From: Rhodoferax sp.
Lineage (GTDB): Bacteria; Pseudomonadota; Gammaproteobacteria; Burkholderiales; Burkholderiaceae_C
Length of the DNA: 64,000 bases
Direction of reading: 5' to 3'
Assembly: GCF_028715765.1 (NCBI RefSeq)
Contig: NZ_JAQURE010000010.1
Location: 1-64,000, forward strand
Positions 44,601 through 52,977 of this stretch are shown piece by piece. Position numbers and translations under genes: made by a program. The notes beneath the pieces were generated by a model. That model searched no databases. It was not told where the DNA came from and was given only the letters and a program-made list of their open reading frames with translations. Each line of letters opens with the position of its first letter. The first letter of the stretch is position 1.

Positions 44601-45324
44601 TGGGCACAACCCCACTGCTGTTGAGGCTGCGGCTGCACTTGAGGGTGCTGGCGAAGGTGAAACGAGTGCCATGCAGGCCGCCTGGCTCAAGCAGCTTGAA
44701 CGCGCCAGCCAGCGTGCCGCCTTGGACGAGGCACAAACCTGCTTGCTGACCGAATGGGTGTGCCAAATTTGTAAGCAAAATTGGCCTCTAGCGCTTATGA
44801 ATAAAGCACAAGCAGCTATTAATTTAATATCAATCAAGCCTTCAGATTGTTGGCCTGAAATGGGCTTTACCCTACCAGTGCAACGGCTTGAGACTGTCTG
44901 GCTGGATCACCACATCTGCCAAGCCGTGTGGCCGGGTTGGCCGCGTGAGGCCTTGAAACCGCGCACCCTGCAGGGGCTGCTGACCGGGGTGATGGACCTG
45001 GTGTGTGTCATTCAAGGCAAATATTACGTGCTGGACTACAAGTCCAACCTGCTGCCCGACTACCTGCCCAGCACCTTGAACCAGGCCATGCGGCAGCACC
45101 GCTACGACGTGCAAGCCGTGCTGTATGTGCTGGCGCTGCACCGTTTGCTGAAGGCCCGCATGCCTCACAGCTACGACTTTGACCAGCACATGGGCGGGGC
45201 GCTGTATTGGTTTGTGCGCGGCGTTGACCAGCCTGGTGTGGGCATGCTGAGCGTGCCCACGCCGCAGGCGTTGATAGCGGCGCTGGATGCTCAACTCAGT
45301 TTTCATGGGGCAGGAGAAGGATGA
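41695..45324 (+). CDS. recB: Exodeoxyribonuclease V beta subunit (helicase-nuclease)
   Basis: This 1209-residue subunit is the 3'-5' helicase and the only nuclease of RecBCD, which processes double-strand breaks and degrades foreign linear DNA. Seen: Walker A EASAGTGKTWTLAALY at 20-35, DEFQDTDPWQF as motif II, IGDPKQAIYSFRGAD as motif III, VTLHKSKGLEYPLVFLP as motif V, and the nuclease motif GVMDLVCVIQGKYYVLDYKSN near the C-terminus. The start is TTG with GGAGGA six bases before it; no ATG is suitable. A repeat copy adds QNWPLALMNKAQAAINL near residue 1030 in the linker before the nuclease domain. Its stop overlaps the recD start (ATGATGA). Confidence 0.95.
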   Translation: MLPTPLNPLTLPLTGLQLIEASAGTGKTWTLAALYVRLVLGHTPGASQPGAALYPPQILVMTFTEAATAELRERIRARLAQAAKFFQKGQASGADDFLKTLRQQLDPTSWPECAARLDLAAQWMDEAAIFTIHGWSSRMLKTHAFDSASLFTQTRVEDPEQLKLTAVQDYWRQWFYGFDETTLAALDGLADTPQALLAKLKDRWRDAERAPATDTPSLTAPDEVLAAWAAWQQQRTPLEAKARAAWTDDIARAVNQAKDQKQLKGYASNHLPGWLVHMAEWAQGADIAINTLERFTSSTLQAKGWVGAQHIPAFDLLQTLHDHLAQEPAVAETLLAHAAFEVHAAYQRAKQQAAQFDFSDLLQNLYHALHQPDDRLASAIAAQYPVALVDEFQDTDPWQFGSLNKIYSTLRLLDGRSGLMMIGDPKQAIYSFRGADLATYLRARSLAQGIYSLSGNYRATSGLVQAVNHIFQHASQPFGDVPFEPVSACNPQVLPLLVNGQPQVAMTVWHLPFDSTPRKGDALADMAAVFASQMVSLLHTGAAVPGEMAVLVRNRYEAAAMRTALAARGVRSVYVSERDSVFGSDQALDLWRILRAVAAPTNTRLLRAALLTRLMGLSWQQLDALLTDEVAWDAQVERFLGWQQLWRNQGVLPMLHRLLHEQALAPQLLGQGAAGERALTNVLHLGELLQAASTQLQGEGALLRHLEAQLRRPEVNADTAQLRLESDAELVQVVTLHKSKGLEYPLVFLPFMSHFTAEKSTSTRPDEERLSEDVRLFYVALTRAQRALWLGVTPVAGDVHGKTLRPQSALSLLLGRKTSDDLADRLNHWKSAHISVLPAPAASDGIYQPSTPAKPWQAARVAQRVLRRAGWSASFSALTRELDARAAGSVQDDRLQDAQLDSAAVDLPAPQPPDQSPELFAPVLAFNAFPAGAHYGTLLHELMQWQAEHGWPVAASPHARAGHASHSDAGHNPTAVEAAAALEGAGEGETSAMQAAWLKQLERASQRAALDEAQTCLLTEWVCQICKQNWPLALMNKAQAAINLISIKPSDCWPEMGFTLPVQRLETVWLDHHICQAVWPGWPREALKPRTLQGLLTGVMDLVCVIQGKYYVLDYKSNLLPDYLPSTLNQAMRQHRYDVQAVLYVLALHRLLKARMPHSYDFDQHMGGALYWFVRGVDQPGVGMLSVPTPQALIAALDAQLSFHGAGEG
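44774..44831. repeat. Dispersed palindromic repeat inside recB
   Basis: The best-preserved copy: AAAATTGGCCTCTAGCGCTT and GAATAAAGCACAAGCAGCTA. It is read in frame as QNWPLALMNKAQAAINL, and its high A+T content stands out from the gene around it. Confidence 0.92.
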
Positions 45325-47243
45325 TGACTTTATTGGCTTTGCTTGAACCCATCGAACCGGCGGCCAGCGGCTTGCCCTTGACTGCGCTGGACATGGCTTT
45401 TGCGCAGTTTTTGCACCAGGCGCAGCCCAGCGCTGACCCGCGCCATGTGCTGTTGGCCGCGCTCACCAGCCACCAATATGGCCGTGGTCATGCTTGTCTG
45501 GATGTGTCCCTATTGGCTGAACGCGGTGTGGCTGTGCTCGGCTGGGCATCAAGTTTGCAAGCCTTTTTGCCCGAAGACCTGGCCGCTGGGGCAGCCAGTT
45601 TGCCCTGGATTCACGGCACTGCCAGCCCGCTGGTGCTGGCGGCTGGGCGGCTGTATTTACGGCGCAATTGGCAGGCCGAGCAAACCATTCGTGCCGCCAT
45701 CCTAGCCAGGTTGACCCAACCCATGGCGGTGCCAGGCGGGTTGGCCGAGTCACTGAACAGCTTGTTTGACGCGTCAACTGCTACCCAGCCCGACTGGCAA
45801 AAGGTGGCTTGTGCCCTGGCTGCCCACGGGCGCTTCACGCTCATCACCGGCGGCCCCGGCACGGGCAAAACCACCACGGTGGTGCGACTGTTGGGCTTGT
45901 TGCAGTCGCAGGCGGTGGCTGCGGGCAAGCCGTTGCGCATTGCCTTGGCCGCACCCACGGGCAAGGCTGCCGCCCGGTTGGGGGAGTCGATCGCGCAAGC
46001 AGTGCAACACCTGCCCCCACAGATGCAGGCGCACATTCCCGCGCAGGCGCAAACCCTGCACAAATTGCTGCACCAGCGCTCTAGCACCCAAACCGGTGCC
46101 CCGCCCGCGCTGGCCTTTGATCTGGTGGTGGTGGACGAAGCCTCGATGATTGACCTGGCCTTGATGGCGCGCCTGCTGGTGGCCGTGCCACCGCAAGCCA
46201 GCCTGATTTTGCTGGGCGACAAAGACCAGTTGGCCTCAGTCGAGGCGGGTGCGGTGCTGGGGCAACTCTGTGCCGGGGCAGAGCAGGGGGCTTATTTACC
46301 CGAGACGGTGCAGTGGGTCAGCACGCACAGCGGGCAAGACCTCAGTGCCTGGGCGGGGCAAGGCTCACGGCTGGCGCAGCACACCGTCATGCTGCGACAA
46401 AGCCGTCGCTTTGCTGCTGAGAGTTTGATTGGCCAGTGGGCGCGCGCAGTCAATACCGGACAGCGTGCAGAGTTAGAGCGGTTATGGCAAGCCACGCCTG
46501 TGGCTTGTCAACCCGCAGCGACGGTCGATGAATTCCAGGCTGATCTGCACCTTCAGCCCATCCCAGCCGTCACCCGGCTGCAGCCAGCGTCTGCGCGCGC
46601 GGCTGATGTGGCGGGCTTGGCACAGCGCGGTTGGCAGCAGTGGCTGACGCAGTTAAAGGCTTTAGGCACGGGTGGACAAGCGGCCAAGCAGGCAAAACAG
46701 GCCAATTGCAGCGATGTGCAAGCGCTGGCTTTGCTGGCGGCTTTTGCCCAATTTCAGGTGCTGTGCGCGTTGCGCGAAGGTGCCTGGGGCGTGACTGCCA
46801 TGAACCGCACCTTGAGTCACGCCCTGGGGTTTGCGCCCGAGGGCTGGTTTGCGGGTCGCCCGGTGATGGTCACCCGCAACGACTACCACCTGAACCTGAT
46901 GAATGGTGATGTGGGACTGTGCCTGCCACGCGCCAAGGGGCTGCGTGTGGCCTTTGCGCTGGGCGACACCGTGCGTTGGGTGCTGCCCAGTCGGCTGGAT
47001 GCGGTAGAAACCGTGTTTGCCATGACAGTGCACAAATCCCAGGGGTCTGAGTTTGAACATGTGGCCTTGGTGCTGCCCGACGTGGCCAGCCCAGTGCTGA
47101 CCCGTGAACTGCTCTACACCGGCATCACCCGCGCCAAACAACGCCTTACGCTGGTGGTGCCTCAAGCCGGGGTGCTGAGACAGGCCGCCCAGACACAAAT
47201 TTTGCGCAGTGGTGGGTTGTTTTTTGAGAGCTTGGCGATTTGA
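45321..47243 (+). CDS. recD: Exodeoxyribonuclease V alpha subunit (5'-3' helicase)
   Basis: This 640-residue subunit is the fast 5'-3' helicase of RecBCD. Walker A is ITGGPGTGKTTTVVRL near 174-190, Walker B VVVDEASMIDLALMARLL near 270, then ILLGDKDQLASVEAGAVLGQL as motif III, and the C-terminal TVHKSQGSEFEHVALVLPD and LLYTGITRAKQRLTLV as motifs V and VI. The N-terminal 120 residues are the RecB-contacting region. Two consecutive ATGs at 45321 and 45324 overlap the recB stop; AGGAGAAGG precedes them. recC-recB-recD thus form a complete, apparently intact operon. Confidence 0.95.
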   Translation: MMTLLALLEPIEPAASGLPLTALDMAFAQFLHQAQPSADPRHVLLAALTSHQYGRGHACLDVSLLAERGVAVLGWASSLQAFLPEDLAAGAASLPWIHGTASPLVLAAGRLYLRRNWQAEQTIRAAILARLTQPMAVPGGLAESLNSLFDASTATQPDWQKVACALAAHGRFTLITGGPGTGKTTTVVRLLGLLQSQAVAAGKPLRIALAAPTGKAAARLGESIAQAVQHLPPQMQAHIPAQAQTLHKLLHQRSSTQTGAPPALAFDLVVVDEASMIDLALMARLLVAVPPQASLILLGDKDQLASVEAGAVLGQLCAGAEQGAYLPETVQWVSTHSGQDLSAWAGQGSRLAQHTVMLRQSRRFAAESLIGQWARAVNTGQRAELERLWQATPVACQPAATVDEFQADLHLQPIPAVTRLQPASARAADVAGLAQRGWQQWLTQLKALGTGGQAAKQAKQANCSDVQALALLAAFAQFQVLCALREGAWGVTAMNRTLSHALGFAPEGWFAGRPVMVTRNDYHLNLMNGDVGLCLPRAKGLRVAFALGDTVRWVLPSRLDAVETVFAMTVHKSQGSEFEHVALVLPDVASPVLTRELLYTGITRAKQRLTLVVPQAGVLRQAAQTQILRSGGLFFESLAI

Positions 47244-47301
47244 GACTTTTCAGTCTCTACGTCATGGATGAGTTGGATAGGTTGAACTGATTGCTGCTCA
47301 T

Positions 47302-47315
47302 GTGATATTGATCAC
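47302..47315. promoter_or_regulatory. CRP/FNR-like inverted repeat between recD and the ankyrin gene
   Basis: GTGAT-ATTG-ATCAC is a perfect palindrome with the half-site spacing of CRP/FNR-family sites. TATAAA at 47342-47347 lies downstream on the plus strand. Both lie in the 152-base gap between two convergent genes, where no coding gene would use them. Confidence 0.35.
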
Positions 47316-47395
47316 CACATAACTTAACATAATATACATCGTATAAAGTCAAATAAAGGTCACAGATCAACGGATTCGCTTTGAAATCAGCATTC

Positions 47396-48058
47396 TCACC
47401 AAGTCCCTTTAGGCTGCCTGCCACGAATGAACGCAGCAATCAATTCCGCAGACTGTTGACGCTGGCCGAGCCGTGCAAAGTCTATGGCCGTCAAACCTAA
47501 ATCGTTCTTCAAGGTTGGGTCGGCGCCAGCTTCCAGCAGCAACTTCACGGCCGACTCGGTGCCGTAGCGTGCCGCCATCATCAGCGGCGTGCTGCCGTTG
47601 GGCGACGCAGCGTCGATGTAAGCGTTTTCTTCCAGCAGCAGATTCATCACCGCCACATGGCCGCTGGTGGCGGCATAGTGCAAAGGCGCCCAGCCGGTTT
47701 TGTTGACATCAGCGCCTTTTTTGATCAGCAACTGGCACAGCGCCAGCTCGCCCTTGAGTGCAGCGAACATCAGCGGACTTTCATCCGCAGCGCTGCGCAC
47801 TTCCACCTTGGCGCCGGTTGCGTTGGCCAGCAAGGTGGCCACTTTGAAAGACGACGCTTTCACGGCCAGCAGCAAGCCCGGGGTGCCTTTAGGGTCAACC
47901 GTGTTGGGGTCAAAACCGCGCAACAAGAGCGTCACCATGCGGGCTTCGTCGTCTTGGGCAATGGCGGTAAAAAAGTCGTCGTAAGAGCCCGCATGCGCAA
48001 CAGAATAACCAATGAAAACAAATAGGTATAAAAGTTTTTTAAAGTGATGAGTGATCAT
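47396..48058 (-). CDS. Secreted ankyrin-repeat protein
   Basis: This protein of 220 residues has an N-terminal signal peptide (KKLLYLFVFIGYSVAHA, cleavage likely after AHA) and four to five ankyrin repeats over residues 35-205, e.g. GWAPLHYAATSGHVAVMNLLLEENAYIDAA and STPLMMAARYGTESAVKLLLEAGADPTLKND. It should act in the periplasm as a protein-binding scaffold; partner unknown. The frame opens with a TTG overlapping the tatD stop, but the ATG at 48058 starts the signal peptide. It is the last gene of the mltG-tmk-holB-pilZ-tatD run, a position it also holds in related genera. Confidence 0.85.
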   Translation of the reverse strand: MITHHFKKLLYLFVFIGYSVAHAGSYDDFFTAIAQDDEARMVTLLLRGFDPNTVDPKGTPGLLLAVKASSFKVATLLANATGAKVEVRSAADESPLMFAALKGELALCQLLIKKGADVNKTGWAPLHYAATSGHVAVMNLLLEENAYIDAASPNGSTPLMMAARYGTESAVKLLLEAGADPTLKNDLGLTAIDFARLGQRQQSAELIAAFIRGRQPKGTW

Positions 48059-48072
48059 TTTTAACTCAGCTT

Positions 48073-48867
48073 TCAAACCGTCACGCCTGTGAACAAGGCC
48101 TCAAAATTGCGGCTGGTGTGCTGCGCCATGGTCTCTAGAGACACCTGTTTGACTTGCGCCAACTGCGCTGCAACCAGCGGCACATAAGACGGGTTGTTGG
48201 TTTTACCGCGGTGCGGCACCGGTGCCAAATACGGGCTGTCGGTCTCAATCAGCAAGCGATCGAGCGGCACAGTGGCAGCCACATCCCGCAGGTTTTGCGC
48301 ACTCTTGAAGGTCAAAATGCCAGAAAAAGAGATGTAAAACCCCATCTCAAGGGCTTGGCGCGCTACATCGGCATCTTCGCTAAAGCAGTGAAACACGCCC
48401 CCGGCACTGCCAACCGAGCCATCTTCGCCCTCTTCTCTCAATATCTGCAAAGTGTCTGCAGCGGCTTGGCGAGTGTGGATGACCAGCGGTTTTTGCAATT
48501 GCCGCGCAGCGCGAATATGGATGCGAAAGCGCTCCCGCTGCCAGTGCATGTCTGCCACCGTGCGGCCATTGAGTCTGAAATAGTCCAGGCCGGTTTCACC
48601 CACGCCCACCACGCGCGGCAACGCACCCAGCGTCAAAAGTTCTTGCAAGCTGGCCTCTCGAACCCCTTCGTTGTCAGGATGAACGCCCACTGTGGCCCAA
48701 AAATTGTCATAGGTCAGCGCCAAGTGATGCACCGCAGGAAACTCCTCCAAGGTGGTGCTGATGCACAGCGCACGGCTCACCTGGGCTTGCGCCATGGCTT
48801 GCCGAATCGCTGGCAGCTCGGCCATGAGCTCGGGAAAATTCAAATGGCAATGGGAATCTGTGAACAT
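48073..48867 (-). CDS. tatD: TatD-family metal-dependent deoxyribonuclease
   Basis: This 264-residue TIM-barrel hydrolase belongs to the TatD/YcfH/YjjV group, 3'-5' DNases or related hydrolases of the cytoplasm. Metal ligands: HCH in DSHCHLNF at 6-8, Glu in GVGETGLDYF, His in QKPLVIHTRQ and HCFSED, and Asp in LIETDSPYLAPVPHRGK. Start at the ATG giving MFTDSHCHL; an upstream TTG is ignored. It follows pilZ by 11 bases in the holB operon, where this gene is usually the YcfH type. Confidence 0.9.
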   Translation of the reverse strand: MFTDSHCHLNFPELMAELPAIRQAMAQAQVSRALCISTTLEEFPAVHHLALTYDNFWATVGVHPDNEGVREASLQELLTLGALPRVVGVGETGLDYFRLNGRTVADMHWQRERFRIHIRAARQLQKPLVIHTRQAAADTLQILREEGEDGSVGSAGGVFHCFSEDADVARQALEMGFYISFSGILTFKSAQNLRDVAATVPLDRLLIETDSPYLAPVPHRGKTNNPSYVPLVAAQLAQVKQVSLETMAQHTSRNFEALFTGVTV

Positions 48868-48878
48868 GGCAGTCAACC

Positions 48879-49250
48879 TTACAGCGTTTGGGTGGGGCGC
48901 TCTGAACCCAGTTGTGGGCCCAAAATCTCTTCAATGCGCAGTTTCAATGCCGCACACTTGTCGTCGGTCGGAAACACAATGCCAATACCCTGGGTGCGGT
49001 TGCCCGCAGCCTTGGCCGGGGTGACCCAGCCCACCTTGCCGGCCACCGGATAGCGCTGAGGGTCGTCTGGCAAAGACACCAGCACATACACCGCATCGCC
49101 CAAATGGTAGTCGCGGGCATTGGGAATGAACAAGCCGCCAGTGGCAAAAATGGGCATGTAAGCGGCATACAAGGCCGCTTTTTCCTTGATGTTGAGCTGA
49201 ATGACGCTGGGGCGCGGTGCAGCAGGTGCGGGGTGATGGGCTTTGTTCAT
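48879..49250 (-). CDS. pilZ: Type IV pilus protein PilZ
   Basis: This 123-residue protein is a PilZ-domain protein of the original PilZ type needed for type IV pilus formation with FimX/PilB. Seen: YMPIFATGGLFIPNARDYHLGDAVYVLVSL and PVAGKVGWVTPAKAAGNRTQGIGIVF. The RxxxR motif that binds cyclic di-GMP in other PilZ domains is absent, as in true PilZ. It lies 13 bases after holB, the standard place in beta- and gammaproteobacteria. No other pilus gene is in the window. Confidence 0.92.
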   Translation of the reverse strand: MNKAHHPAPAAPRPSVIQLNIKEKAALYAAYMPIFATGGLFIPNARDYHLGDAVYVLVSLPDDPQRYPVAGKVGWVTPAKAAGNRTQGIGIVFPTDDKCAALKLRIEEILGPQLGSERPTQTL

Positions 49251-49263
49251 GGTGCTATCAAAA

Positions 49264-50247
49264 TCAGGGTTTCAGTGCCAACTGCGCTTGGCTGACAAAG
49301 GCTTCTTGCATCAAACCCGCGTTAAAAGGGTGCTCTACGGTGCGCATGGCTTGCGACAAGGCTTGGCTCCAGTCGGTCAACTTGCGCCAACTCTGCGCCT
49401 TGGGTAAATCTGCGGCTTCAAAAAAACGTGGGCTGGCACCGCTGCGTACGGCCAGCAGGTCGTGACATATTTTGTGCAAGGCATCCAGCGTTTGCGCCGG
49501 TGTCCAGTCCTTGAAGACGGCCACGTCGCCGCCCTGCACGGCACGTGGCAGGCGTGGCCACCGGTCGGCAATGGGTGCAAATTGCAATGCATCTTGCGGC
49601 CTGCCGCCGGCAGCGCGCAGCATCACCCGAGCTTGCGCCGCAGGCACGCCCTGCCCTTGCAGCCACGCCAAGGCAGTGGGCGCATCTGGCCACAGCAGGG
49701 TGTGACCCAGGCAGCGGCTGCGAATGGTGGGCAGCAGCTGGTGGGCGGCATCGGTGGCCAGCACAAATTTCACATCGCCCGGCGGCTCCTCCAGGGTTTT
49801 GAGCAAGGCGTTGGCGGTGTACACATTCATGCGCTCAGCTGGAAACACCAGCACTGCTTTGCCATGGCCACGGGCGCTGGTGCGCTGTGCAAACTCCACC
49901 GTATCGCGCATGGCTTCCACGCGGATTTCCTTGCTGGGTTTGCGCTTCTTGCTCTCAATTTCATCATTGGCTTTTTCGCCCAAGGGCCAGCCCAGCGCCA
50001 GCAGCGTGGTCTCTGGCATCAGCACACACAGGTCGGCGTGGGCATGCACGGCAATGGCGTGACAACTGCCACACTGGCCGCACGCACCGTGTGCACTCGG
50101 GCGCTCACACAGCCAAGCGCTGGCCAATGCCATGGCCAGCTCAAATTGCCCCAGCCCCGAAGGCCCAGCCAGCAGCCAAGCATGGCCACGCTGCGCCAGC
50201 AGTTGCTGCGTTTGGCTGGTGATCCAGGGGGCGGTGGTGGCTGTCAT
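49264..50247 (-). CDS. holB: DNA polymerase III delta' subunit
   Basis: This 327-residue subunit is part of the clamp loader with tau/gamma and delta. The AAA+ fold is clear ([62 protein letters not shown]). The Walker A lysine is replaced by Gln (GPSGLGQ), fitting delta', which does not hydrolyse ATP. The zinc ligands are CGQCGSC near 55-62. Its ATG overlaps the tmk stop as ATGA. Confidence 0.93.
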   Translation of the reverse strand: MTATTAPWITSQTQQLLAQRGHAWLLAGPSGLGQFELAMALASAWLCERPSAHGACGQCGSCHAIAVHAHADLCVLMPETTLLALGWPLGEKANDEIESKKRKPSKEIRVEAMRDTVEFAQRTSARGHGKAVLVFPAERMNVYTANALLKTLEEPPGDVKFVLATDAAHQLLPTIRSRCLGHTLLWPDAPTALAWLQGQGVPAAQARVMLRAAGGRPQDALQFAPIADRWPRLPRAVQGGDVAVFKDWTPAQTLDALHKICHDLLAVRSGASPRFFEAADLPKAQSWRKLTDWSQALSQAMRTVEHPFNAGLMQEAFVSQAQLALKP

Positions 50248-50951
50248 GGGGCTGGTGTTGTCAAAGATGCCGAAGTCAAAGTCTCTTCAGCTGCTGATAG
50301 AGCCAGCTGCAACCCGGTTTTGCCAGCCACCGCCGCCAGCACATCGCGCCACACGGCTGAGCGGCTTTGGTTGGCTTCAATGCGGGCAAAGCGCATGGGG
50401 TCAGCCGCAAAACGCGCCTGATAGCCCTGTTGCACTTGGGTGAAGAAGTGGCAGCTTTCGGCTTCAAATTTGTCGGGGGTGCGGGTGCCAGCCAGCCGCT
50501 GTGCGGCCAAGTGCGGCGCCAGGTCAAACCACAGGGTCACATCGGGTTGTCTGATGAAATTGGCCTCTAGCCCTTGTTTGGTCTGCACAAGCTGCTCTAA
50601 AAAAGTAAGCGTTTTCAGATCAAAGCCACGCCCGCCGCCTTGGTAGGCAAAAGTGGCATCGGTAAAGCGGTCGCACAGCACCACCTCGCCACGCGCCAAG
50701 GCGGGCTCAATGACTTGCTGCAAATGGTCGCGCCGTGCGGCAAACACCAGCAAGGCCTCGGTCATGGCGTCCATGGCGTCGTTCAGCACCAGAGCACGCA
50801 GTTTTTCAGCCAAAGGGGTGCCGCCGGGTTCCCGGGTCAGGGTGACCACCCTGCCCTGCGCTCGAATGGCCTGTGCCAGAGCGGCAATGTGGGTGGATTT
50901 GCCGGCACCGTCAATGCCTTCAAAACTGATAAAGAGTCCGCTGGGGGTCAT
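50244..50951 (-). CDS. tmk: Thymidylate kinase
   Basis: This 235-residue kinase phosphorylates dTMP to dTDP. The P-loop is [11 protein letters not shown] near 10-20, the DRF motif is [20 protein letters not shown], and [13 protein letters not shown] contacts the nucleotide. ATG at 50951 is preferred over a TTG two codons upstream. A repeat copy codes for the stretch [15 protein letters not shown] after the DRF helix; here the sequence closely fits the family's normal length, so the repeat has replaced or merged with native helix sequence. It lies between mltG and holB. Confidence 0.94.
   Translation of the reverse strand: MTPSGLFISFEGIDGAGKSTHIAALAQAIRAQGRVVTLTREPGGTPLAEKLRALVLNDAMDAMTEALLVFAARRDHLQQVIEPALARGEVVLCDRFTDATFAYQGGGRGFDLKTLTFLEQLVQTKQGLEANFIRQPDVTLWFDLAPHLAAQRLAGTRTPDKFEAESCHFFTQVQQGYQARFAADPMRFARIEANQSRSAVWRDVLAAVAGKTGLQLALSAAEETLTSASLTTPAP
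50555..50604. repeat. Dispersed palindromic repeat inside tmk
   Basis: GAAATTGGCCTCTAGCCCTT and CACAAGCTGCTCTAAAAAA match the family. On the tmk strand it reads [15 protein letters not shown]. Confidence 0.8.
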
Positions 50952-50962
50952 GGTCAAAGGCC

Positions 50963-51949
50963 TTATCGGCCGCGCTGGTAGGTGTTGACTGCCCGATTGT
51001 GCGCGTCAAGCGTGTCGCTGAACTGGCTGCTGCCGTCGCCACGCGCCACAAAATACAACGCACGGCTGGTGGCGGGTTGTGCGGCGGCCAGCAACGCGGC
51101 CTTGCCGGGCATGGCAATTGGGGTGGGCGGCAAACCGGTGCGGGTGTAGGTGTTCCAGGGGGTGTCGGCCAGCAGGTCACGGCGGCGCAGGTTGCCGTCA
51201 AACTTGTCGCCCAGGCCGTAAATCACGGTCGGGTCGGTTTGCAGCGGCATGCCCAAGCGCAGCCGGTTGGCAAACACTGCGGCCACCATGGGGCGGTCGC
51301 TGGCGCGGCCAGTTTCTTTTTCCACAATGCTGGCCAGAGTCAGCAACTCAGCGGGTGACTTCAGTGGCAAGGTGCCCACGCGCTGCGCCCAGGCATCTTG
51401 CAAGTGGTGATCCATGGCGCGCAGGGCACGCGCCAACACTTTGAGGTCGCTGCTGCCTTTGGCAAAAGTGTAGGTATCGGGGTAAAAACGGCCTTCCGGG
51501 TGGTGGCCTGCTTGACCCAATTTTTCCATGATCAAACTGGCCTCTAGCGCTTGTGAATCATGCGTGAGGTGCTCTTCTTTTAAAAGTGCTGCGCGCACCT
51601 GCTTGAAGCTCCAGCCCTCCACCAAGGTGACGGATTTCAAGGCCTCTTCGCCGCGTGTGAGCATGCCCAGCAAGCTGCGCGGCGTGGTGCCAGCGGCCAG
51701 CTCGTAGCTGCCCGCCTTGATTTGGCGGGCTTGGCCAGACAGGCGAAACCACCAGTAAAGCAAGGCGGGCGAAGTGTTGACACCGCTGTTGACCACCTCT
51801 TGCGCCACGCCGCGTGGGCTGGTGCCGGGTTCAATGGACACGTCCACGGTGGCGGTGCGCAGATCCAAGTCTTGGTGCAGCCACAGCCCGCCCCAGCCTG
51901 CTATGACCAACATCACGACCAAAACCACCGCCATCAGTGCACGAAACAT
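50963..51949 (-). CDS. mltG: Endolytic murein transglycosylase
   Basis: This protein of 328 residues cuts nascent glycan strands and sets their length. It has one N-terminal membrane helix ([23 protein letters not shown]), a LysM-like subdomain near 55-115, and the YceG catalytic domain with Glu in [19 protein letters not shown] and the later [15 protein letters not shown]-type segment. The frame is open to 52018, but the ATG at 51949 follows GGTGAAG and begins at the membrane helix. A repeat copy codes for [18 protein letters not shown] near residue 125-142. It is the first gene of its operon, divergent from ygfZ. Confidence 0.93.
   Translation of the reverse strand: MFRALMAVVLVVMLVIAGWGGLWLHQDLDLRTATVDVSIEPGTSPRGVAQEVVNSGVNTSPALLYWWFRLSGQARQIKAGSYELAAGTTPRSLLGMLTRGEEALKSVTLVEGWSFKQVRAALLKEEHLTHDSQALEASLIMEKLGQAGHHPEGRFYPDTYTFAKGSSDLKVLARALRAMDHHLQDAWAQRVGTLPLKSPAELLTLASIVEKETGRASDRPMVAAVFANRLRLGMPLQTDPTVIYGLGDKFDGNLRRRDLLADTPWNTYTRTGLPPTPIAMPGKAALLAAAQPATSRALYFVARGDGSSQFSDTLDAHNRAVNTYQRGR
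51532..51581. repeat. Dispersed palindromic repeat inside mltG
   Basis: TCAAACTGGCCTCTAGCGCTT and the more diverged GCGTGAGGTGCTCTTC match the family. It encodes part of MltG in frame. Confidence 0.75.
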
Positions 51950-52005
51950 CTTCACCACAACCCTGTTGCCTTCTCGAATTTGAAGCGCGCATGATAATTC
52001 ACCCC

Positions 52006-52935
52006 ATGCAAAACACACTTGAAGGCGTAGCCCCGCTGACCACTTTTGGGCTGATTCGTGCGCAAGGCCCAGATGCCGCCAAATTTCTGCACGGCCAATT
52101 CACCAACGACTTCTCTCTGCTGGGCTTGTCTGAGGCACGCTTGGCAGGCTTTTGCAACGCCAAAGGCCGCTTGCAAGCCAGCTTTGTGGGCTTCAAACGC
52201 AGCCCGACCGACATTCTGCTGCTGTGCAGTGCCGACCTGCTGGCCGCCACCTTGAAGCGCTTGAGTATGTTTGTGATGCGTGCCCAGGTCAAGCTCTCAG
52301 ACGCCACGGCCGACTTCTCGGTCTACGGTCTAGCTGGTGCAGTCGCTTTGGAAGCTACCAAAAGCAGAGCTATTGACGCAAGCAATGCCTGGGCTAAAGC
52401 CGATTTTGATGACCAACATCTGATCACGCTTTACCCTGCAGAAGGCACGCCCCGCGCGTTGTTGATTGCCCCAGCACCAACCCCAGCCCCCGCAGGCCAG
52501 CCCCTCAGTGCGCAGCTGTGGGCTTGGGGCGAAGTGCGCAGCGGCATTGCCACCGTGAGCCAGCCTATTTTTGAAGCACTGGTGCCGCAAATGCTCAATT
52601 ACGAGTCGGTGGGCGGGGTCAATTTCAAAAAAGGGTGCTATCCCGGTCAAGAGGTGGTGGCACGCAGTCAGTTCAGAGGCACGCTCAAACGCCGCGCTTA
52701 CCTGGCGCACGCCGATGTGGCGTTGCACGCTGGCCAAGCGCTGTTTGCGCCAGACGATGCCAGCCAACCCTGTGGCCTGGTGGTGCAAGCAGCAGCCGCA
52801 CCCAATGGGGGTTTTGATGCCATTGTGTCGATGCAGATCAGCGCCTTTGAAGCCGGTGGCGTGCGTGCTCAGTCTGCCCAGGGGGCTGTGCTGGCCTTGT
52901 CTCCCGCGCCCTACCCGTTGCTGGCCGATATTTGA
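52006..52935 (+). CDS. ygfZ: YgfZ-type tRNA-modifying / iron-sulfur cluster assembly protein
   Basis: This 309-residue folate-binding protein helps assemble or repair [4Fe-4S] proteins such as MiaB. The diagnostic motif KKGCYPGQEVVARSQFRG, with the conserved Cys, lies near 205-222. The beginning (LTTFGLIRAQGPDAAKFLHGQFTNDF) and FCNAKGRLQASF are typical. The frame is open upstream, where ATG 51991 is an alternative, but 52006 gives the usual N-terminus. Residues about 115-134 (LEATKSRAIDASNAWAKADF) come from a repeat copy in the middle of the aminomethyltransferase-like fold. It is divergent from mltG with 56 bases between. Confidence 0.93.
   Translation: MQNTLEGVAPLTTFGLIRAQGPDAAKFLHGQFTNDFSLLGLSEARLAGFCNAKGRLQASFVGFKRSPTDILLLCSADLLAATLKRLSMFVMRAQVKLSDATADFSVYGLAGAVALEATKSRAIDASNAWAKADFDDQHLITLYPAEGTPRALLIAPAPTPAPAGQPLSAQLWAWGEVRSGIATVSQPIFEALVPQMLNYESVGGVNFKKGCYPGQEVVARSQFRGTLKRRAYLAHADVALHAGQALFAPDDASQPCGLVVQAAAAPNGGFDAIVSMQISAFEAGGVRAQSAQGAVLALSPAPYPLLADI
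52348..52408. repeat. Dispersed palindromic repeat inside ygfZ
   Basis: CAGAGCTATTGACGCAAGC and GGGCTAAAGCCGATTTT match the family in the opposite direction to the recB copy. Translated in frame within YgfZ. Confidence 0.7.
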
Positions 52936-52977
52936 GCCCCGTGAACATCACGCCACGGCCTAATTTTCACCCCCCCA

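Noticed and set aside
48154-49053. 299-codon plus-strand frame across tatD and pilZ
   Set aside because: Shadow of two well-supported minus-strand genes; many such long shadows occur in this G+C-rich window (also 25784-26752, 30413-31423, 39115-40266).
50555-50604. Thymidylate kinase disrupted by the repeat
   Set aside because: The frame and overall length are normal and catalytic motifs are intact, so the gene should be functional.
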